From positions 53,535 to 117,534 of the forward strand of contig JAFJTR010000092.1 in the NCBI GenBank assembly GCA_022559985.1: a stretch of 64,000 nucleotides of DNA, in the 5' to 3' direction. Positions 53,840 to 64,000 of the stretch are shown piece after piece. Made by a program: the position numbers and the translations under genes. The stretch's first letter is position 1; every line of letters begins with the position of its first letter. The stretch is from Parastagonospora avenae f. sp. tritici 18332-5 (taxonomy: Eukaryota; Ascomycota; Dothideomycetes; Pleosporales; Phaeosphaeriaceae). A model generated the notes under the pieces. The model had not been told where the DNA came from. It did no database searches and saw only the letters and a list, made by a program, of their open reading frames with translations.

Positions 53840-56800
53840 GTCGTGGTGAGATCTGACTGTTGTCGCAGCTTCAGGCCTTGGAGTTGAATATCGTACCCGA
53901 AGGATGGGCAGTCGGCATTCCGGACGCTGAGGTAAGCACATCTCGTCCCGCCCAAGTGTTGCCAGCGGCCTCGCTGCTGTCACGACCAACGCACCAACAC
54001 CGGGCACAACCCGTCGCCCTGTCAACTCCAACAGCATTGCCTGCAAAAGGAGATGCGCGCAGATCATACGGCCATGGTCCTGCACGAATCCGTCGACGTG
54101 GCATTGCCGAGTCAAATGATGTAATGCTAATGGCTGGAACACCTTGCCGGCGCGATGCATCATAATCATAACGCCAAAAGCAGCACGACATGGCAAAGAT
54201 GGTGTTGCACAACGGGATTTTATTTTCTGATTATCTAGCGGACCCATAACCTGATGTGGTTGGTTCTTCGTAGCGCTACAAAGGGATTGGAGGCATCGCG
54301 CAGACGGGCCGAGATAATGAGCTCCTTGTGCTTTGCACGGCGCCTGTCTATCGATTTGTACGCCTGTTTGTTGACGTAGCTGACTACAGTCATAGACAGG
54401 CATCGACAGCAAGCAGACCCGCACACCGGTGACTGCACAAGAAAATCTGCAGTCAGGTCACACCTCACCGGACGGGCCGTTGCAAAGACAATGCGACCCG
54501 ACCGAAGTTCTGGTGGTAATCACAATCTGCATCTGGTTTCGAGGGTCGGCACAAGAAAAAATAAATCCTGTATTACACGCATATCTGCATGGCGCTATGC
54601 TGTGCAACGCGGTGGGTTGGGGCCGTGTGCTGGCTCCAGTCAACGCATGCAGGCTGGTGACTGCACCTCTCTTGTGTCGGAGCTTGTCGATGCGGAGGTG
54701 CAGGACGATGCTTTGACGGTGGTTCCTCCAATTGAGCTGTGTATGGCGCTTGCAAGGAGATCGGAGAAAATCATGGCTCCCAGCGCCCCGGGTCGGTTGG
54801 GCAGATCACATCTGTCTTTGCCCTAGGACATGCTAGAAGCCAATAGCCGAAGCAGCATCTGCCGGCGCAAGCGTGTATATGGTGGATGAGTACGACAGAC
54901 GGTGACTGCAACGGGCGACTCAAGCAGCGCCTAAAGGAAGTACTGACAGAAGCATCGAAGCGAACCCCAGGGCCGCCAGAAGACGCTAAGAATTCGCGTA
55001 GAAGTCGTCGCGTGGGAAGTATGCATGCATCCCGGTCGGCGTCAGCCTTACATGTACACCGCTGGGCGCAGCTCAGGTCGAAACGGCCGTTGCGCTTTAT
55101 TACCGGGCTACTGCGATAGCTCGACTAGCGAGACGCGACGGAGCAAGTCCCGGCAAAGCTGGCAAGTACAGAGGGCACCGTGGTATTTCTACCTAGTGAC
55201 GGCCAGCGCAGCGCAGACACCATGGGCCATGGGCGAGTTGACGCAGATAGGCGCACCAGACGGTCAGCTGACGGGTCCTTGGGGCGCTGCTAGGACCCAG
55301 ATGGGCTGATTGTGACTGACGACGGTGTACGGTAGTGACATAGGGCATGCACAGCCGAGCCACGTCCTGCGACTCGGTTGGACGCAAGGTTGCGGAAGTT
55401 TCAAAATCGGGCGGCGTGAGGTTGAGTGGAGGACATGGACATGGTACAAATTAAATCGCCGCATGGTGGGGCGCGCCATGGACTGATCTGAGGCGGCGAC
55501 ACGTGCGCTGCGTCTGCGCGAAACGCCCTGTCGAAGCGCCGACACAGGCGTCGTGGGTCGTGGGTCGACCGTCATCTGGATATCGCATCGCAGCAAGGCG
55601 ATGTAAGAATGACTGCTGGGCTCCGCCGCGTGACGACAACCAGTGGCCAGGCGTTCGCCAACTCGCTGGATGAGATACAACACCCAGTAGTGTGCCGCAC
55701 ACCGCCATTCTCTGGCCCTGCCGGAGCCATTGCGGGCAGCGACACCACTCAATGGCAGACCTGAGTAGGGCACAATCCCTGCCGGGCTTCACGGGCTTCG
55801 CAGGCGTCGCAGGCGTCGCGGGCGATACGGCCACCACGGCTGCACTCTGGGAAAGCAAAAAAAAGCGACTTGACTCGCAGCCAGACACGACGTGCCCCTG
55901 ACGGTCTGACCGGGCTCACAACAGCGAAAGTTTGACATGCACGCCGGAACCTAGCCAGCCTGCCGCGGGGAACATGGCAAGCTTCCGTTTCCTCTTGCGG
56001 TATACTTTGAGCGGCGCTGGACAGCCGGCACGTCGTTCATCCTTGGCCCAGTACAGGGATGGCCAGTCGGGGCGCCAACGTTAGGTGCGCGAACCGTCGC
56101 CGCGGATTCGAACAGGCGACGCTAACTGCAAGCCAGCATGCGTCGTTGATCGTTGTAAGACAGGGATCTCGCCGCCGCTCACCCAAGTCATGGCACCTCG
56201 TCCTAACTCCCACAACGCTCTTGCACTACCTTACTCCTTTCCGTCTAGAGGCACCAATGTCGTGGGTGCCTCTCCTACCCGGTTTTAGTTTGTGCAAGTC
56301 TGCAAGATCAGGGGTAGCCACTTGCAAGGGCAGCGACCACTCTTTCTCTTGGGCACTGCTGCCCTTCCCTTCCGGTGACCTGGAGTCACAGATGACAAGG
56401 CACTAGCTGTAATTTCGTCGCCAGCACAGCTCTCCGGTCGCTTATCGGCATCTTCCATGGCTCTGTTTCGTCGGGCCATGGCATCACAGATCCGCCCTCA
56501 TTTGCATTCGCTGCTCCCACTGCTGTCTCTATCCGCCCACACTACGTACACAAACCCACTACCCATCACCGCCTGTTCTCCGTGTCCTCCCCGCCGCCCC
56601 AATCCTTGTCCGTCCCAGCGGGCCATCCGCTTTCAGGACGCCACTTAAATCTTGCTCGTCGCTATATATCCTGTGACGCTCGCACCCTTGGACAAACTGA
56701 CTCCTCCGCAATCCTAGCGGTACTTTAACTTGTCGCACGTTTGCACATGTCTTATTTGTTTTACCTAGTCCATCCCTCAAATACCCACGGCTCCCAGCAC

Positions 56801-56863
56801 CCATAGTACCAAGAACTCTACCCACCCTCAACTCTTGAATCGCACCCGCACACTATACTCACC
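53840..56863. other. 3.0-kb region without a convincing gene
   Basis: Divergent upstream region of the UBC-like gene and the MFS gene. A 9-bp tandem repeat (GGCTTCACG / GGCGTCGCA-like units, about five copies) lies at 55785-55829. Frames of up to 169 codons are present, but those checked start with non-ATG codons or lack any domain. The CT-rich 300 bp before 56864 look like a promoter and 5' leader for the carrier gene. Confidence 0.45.
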
Positions 56864-58787
56864 ATGGCTCGGTACGGCGGCATGTCTGCCTCGAGCAGAA
56901 GCAAGACTCCTTTCCCCACACAGCAGATGGCCGTACTGGGTAGGACCACCTCAATTGGACCGACCGAACTTCATGCTAACGACCAATATCAGCACTGTGT
57001 CGAATCTGTGAACCCATCGCCTTCATGTCCATATTCCCCTACGCCTACTACATGATCCAGGACTTCGGCATCGCAAAGGACGAGAGCGCACATTCAATGT
57101 ACGTCGGCATGATCACGTCGTCGTTTGCATTCGCAGAGTGCATCAGCGGAATATTCTGGGGCCGTCTGAGTGATCGCATTGGGCGCAAACGAGTGCTCCT
57201 TGGTGGCCTTTTTGGCACAGGACTTAGCATGATCCTATTTGGCTTCGCAAAAAACCTACCAATGGCAATGGTCGCTCGGGCTCTCGGAGGTTTACTCAAC
57301 GGGTGAGGTCATCGCACTGATTAGCGTGCGAACAGCTGCTAACCGAACATGCAGGAACATCGGCGTCCTCCAAACCACAGTTGCTGAGCTGGTCACAGAC
57401 GAGAAGCACCAACGTAAGTCCGCCGCAATCTTAATTCGATGGTGATCGGAACCTAACAACCCATAGCGCGCGCTTATTCCATCATGCCTTTTGTCTGGTG
57501 CCTTGGGTAAGTTCCCTTTTGAGCACGACGTTTTCGTACTCGACTGACCGCTATTTCACAGCACCATCGTCGGCGGTTTCCTTGGCGGAGTTCTCGCCCG
57601 GCCTGCACTTCAATGGCCTGGCACGTTTGGAGGCACCATTTTCGAGACGTACCCGTATCTGCTTCCAAATATTTTCTGCACCATGGTGGTCTTATTTGGA
57701 CTTGCAGTTGGGATCCTATTCCTGGAGGAGACGCATGAGGACCGAAAGTACGACCGAGACTGTGGCCGCGAGGCGGGGCAATGGGTCCTGCGTAAGATCT
57801 GGAGACAAGATGCCGATGCGCCATTCAGCGACAAGGATGCTTCCTTAGACGAGATGACATCCATGCTCGCTGACCACGACCTCGACGAGCAGGCATATCA
57901 AAGCACGTCTAGCACGCCGACTCTGTGCAGTAGGCGCACCTCAATCTCCGAACCTCCGCCCTTTACCCTAGACAAGACAGTCCAACCGGCGCCTCATGCT
58001 CGACAAGCTTTCACCACTCAGGTGTGTCTAACCATTGTGTGCTACGGCATACTCGCCTTGTAAGCGCCTTCTTTTCTTTTTCGCAAACGACATTTGTTGA
58101 CAGTAATGCAGCCACACAATTTCTCTGGAACAGTTGCTGCCGATCCTCATGTCCAAGGAGGCGCCAGACCAGAGTGAGACTCGTCTTCCCTTCCACTTCA
58201 AAGGAGGATTTGGTTGGTCGACCCAAATGAACGGAGCATTCTTAGCTACACAAGGGGCGATGCAGATGTTTGCTCAGCTCATTGTGTTCCCTTGGCTCAG
58301 CAAGAAGCTCGGCAGTCTCCGCACTTTCTGGATCACACTATCCCTGTACCCTATCCTCTACATTCTCGCCCCATACCTTGCTTTACTTCCCGAGAAGCTT
58401 CGCATTCCTGGATTGATGGCCCTCTTGGTGGGCAAGGTCACCTTTCAATCACTCTCATACCCGTCGCTGGCCATTATTCTGGCCAACTCCTCTCCCTCCA
58501 AGCGAGTGCTCGGTACCCTGAATGGCGCAGCGGCCTCCTCCGCTAGCATTTCGCGCGGATTCGGTCCCACTGTATCGGGCCTCATCGACGGCATTGGCAC
58601 GAAGCACAACATGTCCGGTCTCGCTTGGTGGACAATTGCCGGAGTGGCACTGCTGGGATGGGCCCCAGGCTTCGTGTTGTCCGAAGGCAAGAAACAGCAG
58701 CCACAGGACGAAGAGACTCTGCTCGACGACACAGCGTCAGTCATGACGCTCACTCCCGACGACCCAGTGGAGACACTTTCCAAATAG
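56864..58787 (+). CDS. ZIFL1/YCR023C-type MFS transporter
   Basis: Six exons, 56864-56939, 56993-57302, 57355-57413, 57467-57506, 57562-58059 and 58112-58787, with introns of 52-55 nt, give 552 residues. The MFS motif A is GRLSDRIGRKRVLLGG, in the loop after the second helix. The CRICEPIAFMSIFPYAYYMI segment of helix 1 and the GNIGVLQTTVAELV sequence in helix 4 are characteristic of the fungal YCR023C group, related to plant ZIFL1 proton antiporters. The central loop of about 100 residues is Ser/Thr-rich, and the C-terminal tail is acidic. It probably exports organic ions or metal chelates by proton antiport. The neighbouring Zn2Cys6 gene lies downstream on the same strand, 1.3 kb away. Confidence 0.9.
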
Positions 58788-60094
58788 ACGATTACATCAT
58801 GACACAACGACAGCGCACGTATTTTATCCCATCTCGCGTCCAGCGCGCTGGCAGCGAAAAATTCCGGAGTTTCTTCAAATTTACATATTTCGCATCTAGG
58901 TTTCAGGCTCTCGACTCTGTTCGGAGCTCGCATTTGGCAGGCGCATCTCTTTCGGCGCAGGACATGGGCAGCATCATATAATGGGAGGCTTTTTGGGCGA
59001 CATCTTTAGAAGGGAAGCTCACACCAGCGATTGGTAATCTCGAGCAGGCGTTTTTCCAAAACAACAGAATACCCCCGCAATGTTTTTGTATTTTCCAGGA
59101 TTGTATCCTACTAGACTAGTACGCTCAGGCAATACTATACTTCCCCTTCTGCTCTGAAACTCTGGGACTCCTTTGTGACGCGCTTTGCATGTGGATTGCA
59201 AGATGCACCTGCGATTCAGCCTGCTCGACACCGACTTTTGCATCAACAGCAGGAGTCATAGTCAGGCTACGTGCAGAACAAGTCCAATAAAGCCGCACCC
59301 GTAGTGGGACGGGCCGGTTACGCCCGGTAGAGGCCCATCGGTGTGCTAGATGCGGTGTGTCGTGAAGGAGAAAGTGGCTGCCGAGTCATGGGCGATATGC
59401 CTTAGGTGGGAGCGACATGCGACCGTTGCATGGCATGGCAGAACATGTGACATTCCTAGCTTGTATACAGACGTCACGGCTTGCGTGTCAAGTGGTGAGA
59501 CCAGGCCAGGCTCTGCGTGGAGGCTACAATGAATCCAGCTTAGATCAAGACAGGACAGATATGTGCATGTATTTGTAAAAGTCCAATTGCACCGGCTGGG
59601 CATGTGAGATGCAGGCTAGGTCTAGATGCAAATTTGTGGTTGCATGGAGCGGTGCAATGTGCATGCCTAAACAGGAGTAGACTCGTACAGGGTCATATCT
59701 GGGGAGGTTGATGCAGCTGGAGTGTGCCGCTTGGCAGCGGAGTGCTGGAGTAGTCCCACATGCTCTCACGTGGGCGCCCGGCAGACTATCTCTCTTATCA
59801 GTGACAACCTTAACGTTAGCCGGGATCTAGCCATGCACGAGGGAGCGCGTCGCCTGTATGCCTTTTCAGACATGGCAGCGCACGCCACAGAAGGACGTCT
59901 GCCTGAGCAAAAGAAGCCTTGGACACTGCACCAGCCTGCTCGTTGACGCCTGCTTGCCATCCCAAGTGCGGTGCGGGGAACACCTGAAGCTGGCGGGCGA
60001 TCGGATCAAAGAAGTGAGCTCCTACGACCCACGACCATCAAGCGACACCAACCTACACTAGTCTGGTCCCTCGGATTTTCTGCCATGCGCCCTG
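58788..60094. other. Intergenic: carrier 3' region and TF promoter
   Basis: A 1.3-kb stretch between two plus-strand genes. It should hold the regulator's promoter. Frames seen here are short and lack domains. The 100 bp before the TF start are GC-rich. Confidence 0.4.
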
Positions 60095-63000
60095 ATGAGC
60101 GGCCTCAAGCGCTCCTTGGAGGACTCCTCCCATGATGCGGACCTCCCTTCGCCCTCGGACTCGTCCATCGTCTCGGTCAAGCCAGCCTCGCCGACAGTGC
60201 CCACGGCGTCGGCGGCGTCGTCGTTCCGCAATGTGAGCGCATGCAATCGCTGCCGCCTGCGCAAGAACCGATGCGACCAGCGCCTGCCCTCGTGCGCGTC
60301 ATGTGACAAGGCGAGCGTGAAGTGCGTGGGCTACGATCCCATCACGAAGCGCGAGATTCCCCGCAGGTACGAAGAAAGACGGCAGGAGCGACGGATGCAC
60401 AGCGCGCAACTGACCCGCACGCAGCTATGTCTACTACCTCGAGACCCGCGTCGCCTACCTCGAAACACTACTACAGGAACATTCGGTCACCTTCCAGCCC
60501 GCCGAGGACTTCAACCCCGCCTTCTCGTCCAACGGTACTACCACGCGCAGCGCTGTCACTGTGTCGCCGCAGCAGCGCAATGGCGCCGCAAAGGCCACGA
60601 GCGCGCCGACGCAGGAAGAGAACGACCGCTATGACCGCGAGAAGCTGAACAAGCTGGTGTCCAATATCGGCATGGTCTCGGTGCAAGGCGCCAGCGACCC
60701 GCGCTACCTCGGATCCACGTCAGGCATATCGTTTGCCAGAGTCGTGTTCGCGGCCGTCAAGAGCTCCGTATCAGGATCATCGTCAGAGCGCGGCAGCAAC
60801 CGGGGAGGAAAGACGACCAATGTCGTGGACAGTGGCACCTCGATGCGCGACTCGTTCTTCGGACTGCAGACCAAACCAACAATCCGACAGGCACCCTTCC
60901 CTGACCGAGAGCTTGGCTCGCGCCTCGTTGAGCTGTACTTTGAGCACGCAAACCCACAGATACCCATCCTGCATCGGGGCGAGTTCATGGAAATGTTTGA
61001 GCGTGTCTACGCCTCTGGCGAGCGGCACCGGACATCACGAGAGTCATACATGTTGAACATTGTGTTTGCCATTGGCGCCGGTATCATCCTGGGTAGCTCC
61101 GACGCAGAGGATTCCCCGGCCTCAGACGCTGGGCGCTCACCGACAAAGTCACGATCATCCCCTCCGAGCCACAAGAAGCGGCGACTCGCAGGCCAGCAGC
61201 ACCAACCCGAGGAGTATCACGCGTCCGCTATTGTCCACCTCGAAAACTTCCTCGGGTCTTCACCGGCAGCGGACCGTCCCGACGGCTTCGGCGGCGGCCT
61301 TGAAGAGCTCCAAGCCGTGTTACTCCTTGCGGGTTTCGCCCTGTTGAGGCCCGTTGCACCTGGCCTGTGGTATATCGTGGGTGTCGCTGTCCGCTTAGGC
61401 GTCGATTTGGGGTTGCATTACGAGGATGGAGTGGGTATAGACGGGTCGGGTACGGAAGACCATGCAGCTGGTAGGCCGGAAGCAAAAGCCGAAGGCAACG
61501 GGGCGACGACAGGTGCCGGCAATGCGAGCTCCTCCAAGATCGACGCAAAAGAAAGGGGCCGTCGACAGTGGGTCAGAGATTTGCGACGACGGCTGTGGTG
61601 GTGCGTGTATTCGCTCGACAGACTCGTTAGCACCTGCGTTGGCAGGCCCTTCGTAAGTGTTTTTTTTTTGCGCCTCTGGTACACCAAATCCTGCTGGATG
61701 CACAGATTCCCTGTTTATCACATCGGCATTATCGCGGCAAATCAATCACCCAATGCAGTAGTACTGCACGCGAGACTTTATGCTTTTGCCGCGCATATGC
61801 AGTTACGGAGTTGCGCACAGTGGTCTGATTTCCAGAGCTGCGGTCAAAGACTAACAGCTCGCAGGGCATCACGGATCAAATAGTCACTACAGAGTTTCCG
61901 TCGCTGCTAGACGATAAATTCATAACCAAGGAAGGATTTATCGAGCCACCACCGCACCACGATAAGCCAACTTACAAGATTGTCGCGCATCACTATTTTA
62001 GGTTAAGGCTACTGCAGTCTGAAATTTTGCAGGTACTACAACATCGACAGGCGCAACAAGCAAGGGCCAGCGGCGCAAATAAAGGCAATGAGTTCATGCA
62101 CACCAAGCTGCCGTCGCCATTCTTAGCCAAATTCGACTCCTTCCGCGCCTGGCGCGTTGACATTGATAGGCGACTCCTAGAATGGAAGGATTCAGCGCCT
62201 ACGCAGCGTGATGCAGGCGTGCAATTCTCGCCTCTGTTCTTGGAGCTTAATTACTGGCAGGCGCTTATCATGCTATATCGGCAAAGCCTGGTCGTACCAT
62301 CTGGGCTGCAAAGTGAGCTAGGCAATACGGGCTCGGACGTCGGAAGTCCATCTGTGGTGAATGTGGAGGAAAGAGAAGACGAAGACTTGGTGTTCCTCAA
62401 GGTCGCCGAGGCTGGCCAGAAGGTCCTGAAGCTGTACAGACAGCTGCATCGCGTGCACCTAGTGAATTACACGTTCCTAGCTACGCATCACCTCTTCATG
62501 GCTGGTAAGTAATTCTTGTTATCGATCCTCGATTCCGCTAATGAGTATCAGGCATTTCTTTCCTCTACGCAGTGTGGCACAGTGTTCATGTACGAAGTTT
62601 ACTAGTAAGTGTAACCTTAGTCGTTCTTGTACTACGCTGGACGCCTTGCGCTTTGGAGCTCTGAAACTAATTAGCTGCAGTCCCTAGACGATGTCGACTT
62701 CACTGTGCTAGCCGCAACTTCCGTCTTGGGGGATTTGATCGACAAGTGTCCCCCAGCAGAAGCATGTCGCGACGCCTTTGACCGCATGAGCAAAGCCACC
62801 ATTCAAATGTGCATGAGTACAACAGGATTTGGGCCACATGCCCTACGAGCACTCCCGCAAGCGCAGCAACCACATACCCACCCCTTATCCCACTCCCCGT
62901 CTACGCCGTACACGTCACAATCAGATGTCGACCCGCGAGCCGATACAGAGATGCAAGGATACCCCTCCAGCCACTCCAACACCTACTTCGCACAGCAGCA

Positions 63001-63577
63001 AGCCCGCCGCCCAGTGCCGCGCTTCGACATGAATCTCAAAGACCTCTTCTCCGACGACGAAACAGACAAGCGATCCTTCAGCCGCGTGTCCAATCAAGTC
63101 AACGCCATGCGCCCCCCTCCTCCACCCATCAAACATGAACCCCAACAGCACATCATCCAGCCTTTCACCGCGGATCTCAAGATATCTCCACAGCTACGAA
63201 CGCACCAGCAACAACCCTTCTTCTCCTCACCAAACTTCTCCTCACAGAATAATCCTACCCTTTCCCCTCCAATGAACCAGACGCAAAATCAAAACCAATC
63301 CTCCCCATACCAGATATCAAACGAACTCCCTTATACTTCCTTCGCGCAGAACATCAACGCGACATACCCCGACATCGGCGGCTTCTCTGACCTCGACTTC
63401 CTCGACAGTTTTCCCGTGCAGGGTGGTGGCACCCAGGGCGATGCGAATGCCAGTCTGCAGGACGTGGGCATTGGGTTCGGCATGGGATTCGGCGACGGCA
63501 CGCATGACTGGAGCGATGGGAACGGGTTGGATCTTTTCGATGGGTTTTTCTTTGGGCCGGGCGGGACAGGGCAGTGA
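60095..63577 (+). CDS. Zn2Cys6 transcription factor with fungal_trans domain
   Basis: Five exons, 60095-60366, 60425-61652, 61865-62504, 62552-62604 and 62681-63577, with introns of 58, 212, 47 and 76 nt, give 1029 residues. The binuclear zinc cluster has Cys50, 53, 60, 67, 70 and 77 (CNRCRLRKNRC, then CASCDKASVKC; spacing 2-6-6-2-6). It continues with GYDPITKREIPR and a YVYYLETRVAYLETLLQEH coiled coil, a linker-dimerisation pattern like Gal4/Ppr1-type regulators. The middle-homology domain (fungal_trans) runs from about residue 260, with ELYFEHANPQIPILHRGEF, and contains the WWCVYSLDRLVSTCVGRPF helix split by the long second intron. The C-terminal 250 residues are Gln/Pro/Asn-rich and likely activating. 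The target is unknown; it may control the neighbouring carrier. Confidence 0.9.
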
Positions 63578-63912
63578 GTGATTGATGTGTGTCACGTGCT
63601 AGAGTCAGGGTAGGCAGGTAGGTAAGCGAGAGGGTAGAGATTGATGTTAGAATAGAGTCGGCGTTTTCGTTGACTCGATGCGTTTGTGTAAGTGGAGAGT
63701 GTGGAGATGGATGGGGTGGGAGCATGGGGTGGGAGCGGGCACCGGCGGTCTCCGATACCCGTTCGTTGCATGTATGATAGATGGCCTTGTATCGCTAGCA
63801 AAACACACTTTGAAAGATCACATATCACACAATCTCACAATTCCTCAATGCACCATGGTCTGCGAATGAATACTGCACTTGCACTGCACCTTTAACAAAA
63901 ACCCACGCGCTT

Positions 63913-63913
<1 letters not shown>
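63578..63913. other. 3' region of the transcription factor gene
   Basis: Non-coding, with a G-rich stretch around 63710-63745. No further gene is seen before the homopolymer. Confidence 0.4.
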
Positions 63914-63979
<66 letters not shown>

Positions 63980-64000
63980 ACCCCCCCCCCCCCCCCCCCC
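63914..64000. repeat. Poly-C homopolymer at the window end
   Basis: Eighty-seven consecutive C bases interrupted by a single A at 63980, running to the window edge. Its length cannot be judged because it touches the edge. It may be an assembly or sequencing artefact at a contig end or a real G/C tract. Confidence 0.9.

Noticed and set aside
53450..54424. 324-codon minus-strand frame
   Set aside because: Includes exon 1 of the UBC-like gene but the rest is upstream non-coding sequence and read-through of the first intron; the real start is at 53839.
56085..56130. TTCGAA-containing segment resembling a tRNA T-loop
   Set aside because: The flanking bases do not form a T-stem on either strand and no acceptor or anticodon stem could be drawn.
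1..64000. CRISPR arrays, operons, ribosome binding sites, rRNA genes
   Set aside because: None seen; not expected in this eukaryotic sequence.

Overview
The window is nuclear DNA of a filamentous ascomycete, most likely a Dothideomycete of the order Pleosporales. Genes are split by short introns, mostly 46-60 nt, with GTANGT-like donors, internal CTAAC/CTGAC branch sites and (C/T)AG acceptors. The gene set is typical of moulds: class III chitin synthase, conventional kinesin with a fungal-type tail, Zn2Cys6 regulator, choline sulfatase, MFS carriers. The order-level guess is an inference, not a search result. Coding density is moderate, and two long stretches (22.1-26.0 kb and 53.8-56.9 kb) show no convincing gene.

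Layout. 1-9 kb: class III chitin synthase (cut by the left edge), a DUF218-like protein, ATG12 and the Cdc7 regulator DBF4, with ATG12 and DBF4 on the minus strand. 9.6-14.5 kb: a five-exon SLIP-GC/dynamin-like protein with degenerate GTPase motifs, a GNAT acetyltransferase and an Arg/Ser-rich unknown. 14.9-22.1 kb: conventional kinesin (6 exons, including a 5-nt and a 14-nt exon), the Rad6 E2 enzyme and a choline sulfatase. 22.1-26.0 kb: no convincing gene. 26-33 kb: a mitochondrial DEAD-box helicase with an RGG tail, an unknown protein with one hydrophobic segment, a decayed protein-kinase remnant, and a convergent pair of small single-pass membrane proteins, one carrying two PPxY motifs. 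33.3-36.9 kb: a single-exon HUL5-type HECT ligase. 37.1-42.4 kb: a compact oxidoreductase group made of a membrane-tailed flavin monooxygenase, a divergently transcribed FAD oxidoreductase and a membrane-anchored methyltransferase. 42.8-45.4 kb: three same-strand RING genes. 45.5-48.2 kb: an MCT-type carrier and a small unknown. 50-53.8 kb: a VWA-like protein and a cysteine-free UBC-fold protein resembling FTS/AKTIP. 56.9-63.6 kb: a ZIFL/YCR023C-type MFS carrier and a 1029-aa Zn2Cys6 regulator. The right end is 87 bases of nearly pure C.

Themes. Seven genes belong to ubiquitin or ubiquitin-like systems (ATG12, Rad6, HUL5, three RING proteins, the UBC-like protein), and an eighth, the PPxY membrane protein, could recruit a Nedd4-type ligase. 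The best candidates for something undescribed are the FMO / FAD-oxidase / methyltransferase group, the RING trio in which two members have lost one zinc ligand, and the GTPase-fold protein with altered or missing nucleotide-binding motifs. Splice structures were worked out by hand from reading-frame continuity, splice consensus and family resemblance; no database search was possible.
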